Source: Syntrophomonas sp. UBA5432
Lineage (GTDB): Bacteria > Bacillota > Syntrophomonadia > Syntrophomonadales > Syntrophomonadaceae
Reading direction: 5' to 3'
Length of the DNA: 7,594 nt
Assembly: GCA_002424365.1 (NCBI GenBank)
Contig: DIRQ01000021.1
Span: forward strand, 31,987-39,580
In this document: positions 1 to 6,717 of the stretch, piece by piece
Numbering within the stretch: the first letter of the stretch is position 1
Layout of the letters: each line of letters begins with the position of its first letter
Notes under the pieces: generated by a model
Told to the model about the DNA's origin: nothing
The model's database searches: none
What the model saw: the letters and a program-made list of their open reading frames with translations, nothing else
Program-made: the position numbers and the translations under genes

Positions 1-27
1 TGTGCCAGGTGCTCATGACGGGTTAAT

Positions 28-32
28 AGGAG
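28..32 (+). promoter_or_regulatory. Ribosome binding site deciding the Lgt-like start
   Basis: AGGAG lies 5 bases before ATG 38. Neither the in-frame GTG at 2 nor the ATG at 62 has a comparable site, although GTG 2 is too close to the window edge for its upstream bases to be seen. The chosen start therefore removes 12 residues from the longest open frame. Confidence 0.65.
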
Positions 33-37
33 AATTT

Positions 38-856
38 ATGTTAGGTGTAGCTATAATACAGATGGAATCATTTCAGAATTGGGAATACCTTGTTTTAAAC
101 ATCGCGGGTATGCTCCTTTTAATGGGGTTTGCAGGATATGCTGCCCAACACAATAGGCTTAACCGGTATAACACACTACTTTATATTACGGGTATACCTC
201 TGGTCTTTCTTTTTGGCGCTCGTTTATTCTATATGCTTTTCTATGCTAACTTAAGTAACCCGCCGGTTCATCTTTATGATCTGAAACTATATGCTTTTTC
301 CCTCTATGGAGGATTGCTCATGGTGGTTCTTTATGCAACCGCAGCAGCCTGGTTTAGCCGTATTCCGGTATGGAGTTGGCTGGATAATCATACCCCAGGA
401 TTAATAGGTTGTGCAACTCTGGGTAAAACCGGCTGTTTTCTCAATGGGTGCTGTTTTGGGACTCCTACCATTATGCCGTGGGGAATCCCTTACGCTCCGG
501 GAAGCCAGGCTTATAACTACTATATAGTTCAGGCTCTGGACCATTTACAGCAATCATGGCAAGTCTATTCGGACCGAATTCACCCGGTGCAACTTTACGA
601 AAGTGGTATTGCCCTTATTATTTTATTTTTGGCTTTGTATCTGCTTCGTAAAAAAGCCCTGCCTGGATTAGTTTTCTTACTTACCGCAGGATTATATTCA
701 CTGGCACGATTGGGACTGTTTTATCTGCGAGCCAACCCTGAAACCGGAACCTTTCTTCATTTTTTGCCCTGGTTGTATTTAATAATTGCCGGCCTGAGCC
801 TGGGAGTGCTCTTAATTAAGATAGTTGAGATTAGAAAATCAGTATTAATTGAATAA
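38..856 (+). CDS. Divergent Lgt-family (prolipoprotein diacylglyceryl transferase-like) membrane protein
   Basis: This 272-residue polytopic membrane protein has about seven hydrophobic segments (near residues 17-35, 47-70, 85-106, 119-135, 188-204, 208-228 and 243-263). Family assignment rests on the signature loop GKTGCFLNGCCFG (129-141), HPVQLYES (182-189) and the C-terminal ARLGLFYLRANPE region (223-235), which align with GRxGNFxNxExxG, HPTQLYE and FRxxxEFxRxPD of Lgt. True Lgt moves diacylglycerol from phosphatidylglycerol to a lipobox cysteine. Here the positions matching E. coli H103, R143, N146, E151 and E243 appear to be Y90, K130, C133, C138 and F228 (alignment by eye), so normal Lgt activity is doubtful. 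The reading frame is open to the left edge (GTG at 2), but ATG 38 has the only good ribosome site. The stop overlaps the SD of the pilT gene, so the two are probably cotranscribed. Family membership is fairly sure; the substrate is unknown. Confidence 0.8.
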   Translation: MLGVAIIQMESFQNWEYLVLNIAGMLLLMGFAGYAAQHNRLNRYNTLLYITGIPLVFLFGARLFYMLFYANLSNPPVHLYDLKLYAFSLYGGLLMVVLYATAAAWFSRIPVWSWLDNHTPGLIGCATLGKTGCFLNGCCFGTPTIMPWGIPYAPGSQAYNYYIVQALDHLQQSWQVYSDRIHPVQLYESGIALIILFLALYLLRKKALPGLVFLLTAGLYSLARLGLFYLRANPETGTFLHFLPWLYLIIAGLSLGVLLIKIVEIRKSVLIE

Positions 857-860
857 GGAG
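855..860 (+). promoter_or_regulatory. Ribosome binding site deciding the pilT start
   Basis: AAGGAG lies 9 bases before ATG 870 and shares two bases with the TAA stop of the preceding Lgt-like gene. It rules against the in-frame TTG at 849, which lies inside that gene and would put this site within the coding sequence. Confidence 0.7.
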
Positions 861-869
861 AGTGAAGTT

Positions 870-1982
870 ATGGAATTGAATGAAATTCTCAAGACAGCGG
901 TGGACCGCGGAGCTTCAGATGTTCATCTGTCTCCCCTGACACCACCGATTATCCGCTTTAATACCCGTTTAATTGAACTTAATGATACTGTTTTAGAAAA
1001 AGAAGAACTAGAGCAAATGGCACTGGGAATACTTGGGGATAAGGCCCATCGAGTGTTTATGGTGGAAGGTGAAATTGATACCTCCTATCGAATTGAAGGT
1101 GTGGGAAATTTTCGCGTAAATATTTATCGTCACCAGGGAATGGTGGCCATAGCGGCGCGTATTATCCAGACAAAAATTCCTGATTTGGAATACCTGGGAT
1201 TACCGGTAACGATCGCTTCGCTGGCACGCTATTCCAGTGGTCTTATTCTAATAACCGGACCTACCGGTAATGGTAAATCAACAACTATGGCCAGTATGAT
1301 TGATATCATTAACAGTGAACGTGCCTGTCATATTGTCACCCTGGAAGACCCTGTAGAGTACATACACCAGAATAAAAAGAGTTATATCACCCAGCGGGAA
1401 ATGGGTATAGACAGTAAAGATTTCGCGCAGGCCCTTAGGGCTTCGCTGCGTCAGGATCCGGATGTAATTATGATTGGAGAATTGCGCGATTTGGAGACCA
1501 TTTCTACCGCTATTACCGCAGCAGAAACGGGACATCTGGTGTTGGCCACGCTGCACACCATTAATGCTGCTCAGACAGTGGAGCGCATGATAGATGTGTT
1601 TCCCTCCACTCATCAGCAACAGGTGCGCATACAATTATCTAACTGCTTAAGGGCAGTTATATCTCAGCGCCTGCTTCCCAATATAACCAACGAGCGCATG
1701 GTTGTTGCAACTGAATTGATGATTTGCACCAATGCCATCCGCAATCTAATCAGGGAAGCGAAGTATCACCAGATACCTAACGCTATTTTTACCGGCAGCC
1801 AGTTTGGAATGCTTACTATGGAAATGTCGCTGCAGTATTTAATAGACCAGGAAATGATTGACACCGGTTTCCAGCAATATGAAAAAGGTGATGATGCTCC
1901 AATTCTGGAAACACTTGCCTATGGTTCGGTTCCGCTGGTCAAGCCTTCTCGTTCTGCTTTTCAAAAACAGTTTAGTTTATAA
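870..1982 (+). CDS. pilT: Type IV pilus retraction ATPase PilT
   Basis: This 370-residue cytoplasmic hexameric ATPase of the PilT/GspE secretion superfamily drives pilus retraction by ATP hydrolysis at the inner-membrane base. The N-terminal domain opens with the PilT-type GASDVHLS (about 16-23). The C-terminal RecA-like domain has Walker A GPTGNGKST (130-138, K136; the usual Ser is Asn), the Asp box with E159 and D160, Walker B DVIMIGE (198-204, catalytic E204) followed by LRDLETI, and the His box with H222 and H229. AIRNLIRE (289-296), the motif that marks PilT retraction ATPases and is absent from the extension ATPase PilB, is intact. Length matches the family (about 340-370). ATG 870 was chosen over the upstream TTG 849 because AAGGAG sits 9 bases before it. 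It lies 13 bases after the Lgt-like gene and is followed by a stem-loop. Confidence 0.95.
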   Translation: MELNEILKTAVDRGASDVHLSPLTPPIIRFNTRLIELNDTVLEKEELEQMALGILGDKAHRVFMVEGEIDTSYRIEGVGNFRVNIYRHQGMVAIAARIIQTKIPDLEYLGLPVTIASLARYSSGLILITGPTGNGKSTTMASMIDIINSERACHIVTLEDPVEYIHQNKKSYITQREMGIDSKDFAQALRASLRQDPDVIMIGELRDLETISTAITAAETGHLVLATLHTINAAQTVERMIDVFPSTHQQQVRIQLSNCLRAVISQRLLPNITNERMVVATELMICTNAIRNLIREAKYHQIPNAIFTGSQFGMLTMEMSLQYLIDQEMIDTGFQQYEKGDDAPILETLAYGSVPLVKPSRSAFQKQFSL

Positions 1983-1990
1983 CTATAATC

Positions 1991-2011
1991 AAGGGGGGCT
2001 TAGCCCCCCTT
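1991..2011. terminator. Stem-loop between convergent genes, probable bidirectional terminator
   Basis: AAGGGGGGC and GCCCCCCTT form a perfect 9-bp stem around a 3-base TTA loop. It lies 8 bases after the pilT stop and 21 bases beyond the stop of the - strand MORN gene. The stem is very stable, but only a three-base T-run follows it on the + strand and none of note on the - strand, so it is a weak match to a classical intrinsic terminator. Its place between two converging genes supports the call. Confidence 0.6.
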
Positions 2012-2032
2012 TAGCAGTAATTACTATTCATT

Positions 2033-4207
2033 TTACTTACTCTTCCATTGGTTTTCTTCCTTTAATGCTTCCGGATTGGTACCTAGGTAACGGTCATCTT
2101 TCCAGTATCCCCACTGTTGCACGCCATTAGGCCATACATAATAACCTTCGCCATTAAGGCGATCCCCTTTGAATTCACCAACATAGTACGAACCATCCGG
2201 CCAGTGATAAACCCCCACACCTTCAAAAACAAGGCTCTTTATTTCTCCCCGATACCACTCGCCGCTGGGGAAGTAATAACTGCCCTGACCGGTGGCATTG
2301 CCATCAGCCATCTGTCCAACGTAGCGTTCACCATTGGGCCAGCGAATAAGACCCATGCCAGAGGCTTTACCTTTGCTGAATGCGCCTTCATAAAAGGTTC
2401 CGTTCTTCCAGATGAATTTCCCCTGGCCATCACGCTGATTATTGAGAAACTCACCTTCATATTTTTCACCGGTAGGCCATTTCATTATGCCTTTACCCTG
2501 CATCATATGGTCTTTAAACTCGCCCTGATAATACTCTCCGGTGGGGAAACGCAGGTAGCCTTTGCCATTGAACATATTGTTTTTCCAGGCACCTTTATAC
2601 CAGACGCCATTAGGAAACAACAGTGTTCCTTCACCATCAGCTTTTCCAATTACTAAATTACCCAGATAATAGCTGGTATCCGGCCAATTTATCTCTCCAC
2701 GGCCAGTGCTGGCAGCAGTCCGGGGAGCATATGGCTGCTGATATAGCAGGTCTTTAATTTCCTTACTGATATTACGCATGGCTTCATATTTTAATGTGCA
2801 CTTTTCCCATCGTACACTTTCACCGTTAGTTTCCAGCTGGTCCGCCTTTGGTATAGACTTATCCTGTTCCAGTACGCCCTCCAGGTAAACCTTCAATGTA
2901 TGAACTTCCAAATTTGCCCCCTTATCACCCGGATAGCGTACACTATAGGCTATTTCTTGTTTTTGGCTGTCTCCTTTAATCAGAGTTCTGAGAATAAGAT
3001 TATCTCCGGGTATGGGTAAACTTTGTTGCCATAAAAGTTGACCATACTCATTAATTCTAATTACCAGTACTTTCTCGTTATCGGAGGAATATCCAACTAA
3101 TACTACGCCACCCTGTCCATCAATATTCTCCCCCCGAAGTTTACGGCTTTCCTTAAATCCATCCGGTACAGCTACCAGTGCCATTGCTATCTGTTCAAAT
3201 GGTCCACCAAATTGACGTTCCTTTACCCCGTCCACAACACGCTGATGTCCTGGCCAGCTTTGTAATGTACCATAAGTATCCACATAAATCAGATAAATGT
3301 TTTTATCACCATGGCGGCTTACTGTGTTCCCAGCGACAAGAAACCCTATAACCTCATCATTATTACTATTCACTGCTACACCCAGGGTAATTCCTTGATC
3401 ATCATCCTTACTGCCATAGTTCTTGCTCCATTTTATCTCTCCATAAGCATTCAGACGGACCAGATATAAATCCTGCTTGCCATTGGTATTGCTATCGGTA
3501 TAACCAGTAAGAATATAGCCATCATTGTAGCCTTCTTTGTCTAATACTTGAATGATTTGACTGGCCTGCTGGTTACCGGCATGGGAATAAGTTTTTTCCC
3601 ATTTAGCAGCACTCTTTTCTTCACCCGCCCAAATTCCTGATTTATCCATTTTAATAATGCGAATATCCAGGTTATCATCATTAACAGTACCGGCTATTAC
3701 AAGTCCATCATCATTGGTACTGGCAATGGTGTTTACCGTCTTTAAGGGCAACTCCCGCTGCCACACTATTTCTCCGTTGCTCCCAATCGCCAATAATCGA
3801 ATTATATTCTGCTTCGATTGCTGGCTATTAACTGCCATTACAAAACCATTCTTTAGCATATGCATTATCTGTAATGTATCCTGGCCCTTCAGGTTATATA
3901 CTTTATTCCACAGCTCTTTACCGTCTTTGTCCAATTTTTGCGCTCTAATATCCTGATCACCAGTCATTATGTCCTGCTTATAGGATATGAATATATAACT
4001 ACCCTCAGTTGGATATATACCGCGGTTAATATCCTCAGTTGTATTAAAATTAATGGTTTGTTTATTATTAAACGGCAGGAAGGTAGATGCGGGCAGATCT
4101 CTAGCCCAAGTAAGCGTTGCTGAACCGGCAATTATTGCTATCATGAAGAAAATAATAGCTATGCTTTTAAAAAGATTTCTCCATTGCTTTTTCAGCGTCC
4201 TCACCAT
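2033..4207 (-). CDS. Exported beta-propeller-like and MORN-repeat protein of the pilus operon
   Basis: This 724-residue protein begins with a basic stretch and a hydrophobic segment (about 14-32) ending in TWA-RD, a plausible signal peptidase I site after A35; it could instead stay as a membrane anchor. Residues about 80-450 hold six or seven repeats of the form (D/N)xxxxxLDxxGxxxW, for example near 86-101, 135-149, 181-193, 246-260, 303-318 and 380-393. This suggests a six- or seven-bladed beta-propeller. A linker (about 450-505) follows, then eight MORN repeats of exactly 23 residues (513-696, consensus YxGEFxxxxxxGxGxxxWPNGE) with half repeats on each side. MORN arrays bind proteins or lipids in other systems; nothing here is enzymatic. 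ATG 4207 comes directly after the pilO TAG, with SD GGGGGAGG (4213-4220) inside pilO, so translation is probably coupled. A role as an extracytoplasmic pilus partner is inferred from context only. Confidence 0.85.
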   Translation of the reverse strand: MVRTLKKQWRNLFKSIAIIFFMIAIIAGSATLTWARDLPASTFLPFNNKQTINFNTTEDINRGIYPTEGSYIFISYKQDIMTGDQDIRAQKLDKDGKELWNKVYNLKGQDTLQIMHMLKNGFVMAVNSQQSKQNIIRLLAIGSNGEIVWQRELPLKTVNTIASTNDDGLVIAGTVNDDNLDIRIIKMDKSGIWAGEEKSAAKWEKTYSHAGNQQASQIIQVLDKEGYNDGYILTGYTDSNTNGKQDLYLVRLNAYGEIKWSKNYGSKDDDQGITLGVAVNSNNDEVIGFLVAGNTVSRHGDKNIYLIYVDTYGTLQSWPGHQRVVDGVKERQFGGPFEQIAMALVAVPDGFKESRKLRGENIDGQGGVVLVGYSSDNEKVLVIRINEYGQLLWQQSLPIPGDNLILRTLIKGDSQKQEIAYSVRYPGDKGANLEVHTLKVYLEGVLEQDKSIPKADQLETNGESVRWEKCTLKYEAMRNISKEIKDLLYQQPYAPRTAASTGRGEINWPDTSYYLGNLVIGKADGEGTLLFPNGVWYKGAWKNNMFNGKGYLRFPTGEYYQGEFKDHMMQGKGIMKWPTGEKYEGEFLNNQRDGQGKFIWKNGTFYEGAFSKGKASGMGLIRWPNGERYVGQMADGNATGQGSYYFPSGEWYRGEIKSLVFEGVGVYHWPDGSYYVGEFKGDRLNGEGYYVWPNGVQQWGYWKDDRYLGTNPEALKEENQWKSK
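2120..2671 (-). repeat. Eight tandem 69-bp units encoding MORN repeats
   Basis: The region encodes eight head-to-tail 23-residue MORN units with no insertion or deletion between them. Each has aromatic-Y/x-x-G near its start, an internal G-x-G, and usually (W/F)P(N/T/D/S)G at its end. The DNA is well diverged between units, so this is an old protein repeat and not a recent tandem DNA duplication. A partial unit (INWPDTS, residues 506-512) precedes it and another (QQWGYWKDDRYLG, 697-709) follows. Confidence 0.92.
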
Positions 4208-4981
4208 CTATACCTCCCCCTTTGTGTTTTGGGCATCATTAGTTGATTTATTCTTATTATCAGCCTCCTGAGCCTGAGCAACTTTTTCCGTGGAAGCATA
4301 ATAGGCCTTAATGGTCATTTTCATTTCAAAGTTGCCTGGAATAAAGCTTTCTGCTACAGGTCTTTCAGAATCAGTTGGAGTTTCTGCTTTTTCTTCCACG
4401 ACTTCAAATTTTATTCTTTGCAGTTTGGCCTCTGGGATTCCCGGAGGAACTATGTAATACGCCGGAGGTCCCGATTCAACTGTTTCCGCTGTTTCCTGCG
4501 CCTCTGCCTTGACTGCATTAAAAGAAACATCTTCTATGCTGATTAACCGCTCGGCTTTCTCCAACTCATCCAGGAAATTAAAAAGCTGAGTTATGTTGCC
4601 TCTGGTGCCTACGGTAAATACCAGGGTCTGCGCTCCGGTCTCATCTGGTTTTTCTGCACCTTTGTAATCCAGCGAAGCAAAAGGCAGGCCATATTTACCG
4701 GTGGTTTCATCCAGCATGGTTAATAGCGGAATCATTTCGTCTTCAGTAGGTAAACACTTGTTCAGGTGGGCAAATTTATCCTCAGTCTGCTCTGTTTTAC
4801 CCGGGGCTTTCTTAACTTCTGCCTGCAGACGTTTTTTTTCCATCTCCAGCTGCTGGTTGCTGTCAGTAACAGTCTTAATCTCTTTACTCATTGGCAAATA
4901 TGCCAGGCGAAAAAATCCAAATCCAATTAGAATTACGACCAGCAGTGCCAGCAGGTATTGATCACGACGTGATAAATTCAT
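4208..4981 (-). CDS. pilO: Type IV pilus inner-membrane alignment protein PilO
   Basis: This 257-residue bitopic membrane protein has a short basic cytoplasmic start, one transmembrane segment (about 9-29), a coiled coil (about 31-58) and a ferredoxin-like domain outside the membrane. The PilO-type core is visible as PLLTMLDETTGKYGL (85-99) and VFTVGTRGN...FLDELEKAERLISIEDVSF (about 121-154), ending with a strand MKMTIKAYY (220-228). PilO pairs with PilN to form the platform that links PilM to the outer parts of the machine. Between the core and the last strand lies an unusual stretch of about 57 residues rich in Glu, Ala and Pro (about 158-214), and the protein ends in a polar Asn/Lys/Gln tail. 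Its ATG overlaps the pilN stop by one base (TAATG), with SD AGGAGG (4989-4994) 7 bases before. Homology is faint in sequence but firm by architecture and gene order. Confidence 0.88.
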   Translation of the reverse strand: MNLSRRDQYLLALLVVILIGFGFFRLAYLPMSKEIKTVTDSNQQLEMEKKRLQAEVKKAPGKTEQTEDKFAHLNKCLPTEDEMIPLLTMLDETTGKYGLPFASLDYKGAEKPDETGAQTLVFTVGTRGNITQLFNFLDELEKAERLISIEDVSFNAVKAEAQETAETVESGPPAYYIVPPGIPEAKLQRIKFEVVEEKAETPTDSERPVAESFIPGNFEMKMTIKAYYASTEKVAQAQEADNKNKSTNDAQNTKGEV

Positions 4982-5544
4982 TATTCAACCTCCTCCCATA
5001 CCAGGATTATATTAAAATTAACTTCCCCGGTTTTGGTATTACACTTGGAGGATATATTTTTAACTTCCTTAATGAAATCCAACTCGCGCAGCTCTTTTAA
5101 AAACTTAATAAATTTTGCTTGACTACCGCAATAAGCCGACATGGCAAAATTATTATCGGATTTGACATCCATTTTCCCAATGGTAATACCGGGAATGCTT
5201 AACAAATAAATATCCTGAAAATGTTTGGATTTTACTCTTACCTGTTTTTGCAGAGTATTAATCATAGAACTGCGTTTATCTACCTCACCTGAGCCTTTGG
5301 TTACGGTATCGGTGGAGACTACTGAACTGGTCAGTTTGTCTACCTGCTGCTGCAGTTGTATATTTTCGGCTTTCACAGTCTGCAGGTTTTGATTCTGCGA
5401 CCACCAGGCTCCCCCCATAGCACCCGCTAACAGCAGAGCTACCAAACCCAGTATCAACACAAACTGGTTATTTTTTTTACTTTCCAGGGCCTCTTCCTGC
5501 TGGTAGCGCAGCAGGTTAATCCGAGATTCTTTTCTGACCGTCAT
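4981..5544 (-). CDS. pilN: Type IV pilus inner-membrane alignment protein PilN
   Basis: This 187-residue bitopic membrane protein has a cytoplasmic N-terminus carrying RINLLRY (8-14), the conserved PilN motif that docks in a groove of PilM. A transmembrane helix (about 26-48), a coiled coil (about 52-75) and a ferredoxin-like domain (about 110-185) follow, the last with FIKFLKELRELDFIKEV (145-161) as its main helix-turn segment. It forms heterodimers with PilO. Length is normal for the family. The start is supported by a G-rich SD (5553-5561) 8 bases ahead, lying in the 3' end of pilM; only three bases separate the pilM stop from this ATG. Two cysteines (C139, C168) lie in the domain outside the membrane; no disulfide is claimed. 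Confidence 0.9.
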   Translation of the reverse strand: MTVRKESRINLLRYQQEEALESKKNNQFVLILGLVALLLAGAMGGAWWSQNQNLQTVKAENIQLQQQVDKLTSSVVSTDTVTKGSGEVDKRSSMINTLQKQVRVKSKHFQDIYLLSIPGITIGKMDVKSDNNFAMSAYCGSQAKFIKFLKELRELDFIKEVKNISSKCNTKTGEVNFNIILVWEEVE

Positions 5545-5547
5545 TGC

Positions 5548-6567
5548 TTATGCTCCCCCCCTTAAAGCTAATCCCAGTGCTACCGGATAATCGAAACGCA
5601 GGTCATTTATCTGATCTTCGGTTATCGTTTGGGGAAGCTTGATGTGCTGGTCAATACTTCCCCGTTGAACCGGTAAATTAAATTCTCGGCTGAGCAGTTT
5701 ATCAATGCCGCCCAAACGGGCACACCCGCCACACAGGAGTATATTGGTTATGCTATCTTCCTTATTTTGCAGCCGAAAATAATCCAGCGAACGCACCAGT
5801 TCATCAATCAGATTACGCAGCAAACTCCTGCATTCGGGGTCCTCCACGTTTAAGTCATCCAACCGACATTCGTTTTTAGCAATGCGGGGAATCTGCAGGT
5901 AAAAGGCCAGGCAGCCAAAGGCGATGGAGCGGAGGAAAACCGGGTTATTATCCTGAAAAATCGATAAATAACTACGCTGAGCACCAATATTAATAATACC
6001 GTAAACTTTACCTTTGCTGATTTGCGGTTGATATAAGGTTTTCAAAGCCAGGGGTTCAATCTCCAACCGGGTCAGCTTCAGTCCTGCTATCCGGCAGGTT
6101 TTAACCAGATTTTCCGCCTGGGTCTTACGAGCGGCTACAAAAAAGACTTCCACCATCTTGCCCTTATGGTCTTCAAACTCACGTACCGGATAAATGTCAG
6201 CCGTAACATCATCTACATTTATTGGTAAAAAACTGGTTGCCTGATAAAGGGCGGCAGTACGCATATCACCATGAGGCATAGCCGGCAATGTCATCAGGCG
6301 GGTATAAACCTGCTGTCCGGCCAGGGCAGATATAACCCTGCTGCCCTTAAGCCTCAGCTGCTCCGCCAATTTTCCCAGTTCCTGTCCCACTTCCTCGGGA
6401 TTATTAATCAGGCCATTCTCAACCATACCGGGCGGGGTAGCAATCTGACCAAAAGTTTTAAGCGTGCCGGTATCTCCATGTTGTTTCATTCCCACCAGCT
6501 TTATCGACTGACTGCCGACATCCAAACCCACCGATTTCCTGCTGGTAAACAAACAGCATCCCCCCAT
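5548..6567 (-). CDS. pilM: Type IV pilus assembly actin-like ATPase PilM
   Basis: This cytoplasmic FtsA/actin-like protein binds the N-terminal peptide of PilN and forms the inner ring of the pilus platform. Motifs, numbered from ATG 6567 (339 residues): phosphate-1 loop GLDVGSQSIKLV (14-25, D16); phosphate-2 region YGIINIGAQRSYLSIF (189-204), with Asn193 where most PilM proteins have Asp; DELVRSLDYFRLQ (255-267); adenosine motif LLCGGCARLGG (277-287); and YPVALGLAL near the end. Length is typical. The start is uncertain. ATG 6567 has no SD, while an in-frame TTG at 6552 has GGGGGGA 6 bases before it and would give a 334-residue protein starting FTSRKSVGLDVG, closer to usual PilM starts. It is the first gene of the tight pilM-pilN-pilO-MORN series. 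Confidence 0.93.
   Translation of the reverse strand: MGGCCLFTSRKSVGLDVGSQSIKLVGMKQHGDTGTLKTFGQIATPPGMVENGLINNPEEVGQELGKLAEQLRLKGSRVISALAGQQVYTRLMTLPAMPHGDMRTAALYQATSFLPINVDDVTADIYPVREFEDHKGKMVEVFFVAARKTQAENLVKTCRIAGLKLTRLEIEPLALKTLYQPQISKGKVYGIINIGAQRSYLSIFQDNNPVFLRSIAFGCLAFYLQIPRIAKNECRLDDLNVEDPECRSLLRNLIDELVRSLDYFRLQNKEDSITNILLCGGCARLGGIDKLLSREFNLPVQRGSIDQHIKLPQTITEDQINDLRFDYPVALGLALRGGA
6559..6565 (-). promoter_or_regulatory. G-rich candidate ribosome site inside the pilM start region
   Basis: GGGGGGA on the - strand lies 6 bases before an in-frame TTG at 6552-6550. Other genes of this series also use G-rich sites (pilN, MORN gene), whereas nothing SD-like precedes ATG 6567. It favours TTG 6552 as the true pilM start. 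Confidence 0.4.
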
Positions 6568-6602
6568 AATGTAATGTACACGATCCGGTTTATCCCCGAA
6601 CC

Positions 6603-6631
6603 AATAAAAATGCTTATATGCTTAATAAGCA
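6603..6631 (-). terminator. Weak stem-loop with T-run upstream of pilM, possible attenuator
   Basis: On the - strand, TGCTTAT and ATAAGCA form a 7-bp stem with a 7-base loop, followed at once by TTTTTATT. The form is that of an intrinsic terminator, but only two of the seven pairs are G-C. A second pairing (TGCTT-ATT-AAGCA) is possible within it. It ends about 35 bases before pilM. It could reduce read-through from pilD or act as a regulated stop. Confidence 0.35.
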
Positions 6632-6689
6632 AAGCTCCCTTTCCCTGCGTTTCGGTAAATTAGCCCCCATACCCGGAGAACCTCCCCCC

Positions 6690-6703
6690 CCTATAAAAAT
6701 AGG
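6690..6703. repeat. Short hairpin CCTAT-AAAA-ATAGG
   Basis: This is a perfect 5-bp stem with a four-base loop. On the - strand the loop is TTTT and the stem is followed by a run of Gs. It may be part of the pilM leader fold. It is short enough to arise by chance in this biased sequence. Confidence 0.4.
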
Positions 6704-6717
6704 TATATCGGGTTGGC

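Noticed and set aside
3..26. Seven codons ending TAA TAG (CQVLMTG) that could be the tail of an upstream + strand gene
   Set aside because: The spacing before the SD at 28-32 fits an operon junction, but seven codons at the window edge cannot support a gene call.
1278..1634. 118-codon - strand open frame inside pilT
   Set aside because: It is fully antisense to the conserved Walker A to His-box region of pilT and has no support of its own.
1983..2032. Possible small gene or CRISPR-like element between the convergent genes
   Set aside because: Only 50 bases are available, taken up by the terminator-like stem-loop; there is no repeat-spacer pattern here or elsewhere in the window.
2117..2656. 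179-codon + strand open frame antisense to the MORN repeats
   Set aside because: Its 23-residue periodicity mirrors the MORN repeats on the other strand; there is no SD or recognisable protein.
6271..6663. 130-codon + strand open frame opposite the pilM start
   Set aside because: It lies mostly antisense to pilM, shows no domain or SD, and its composition reflects the opposite-strand gene.
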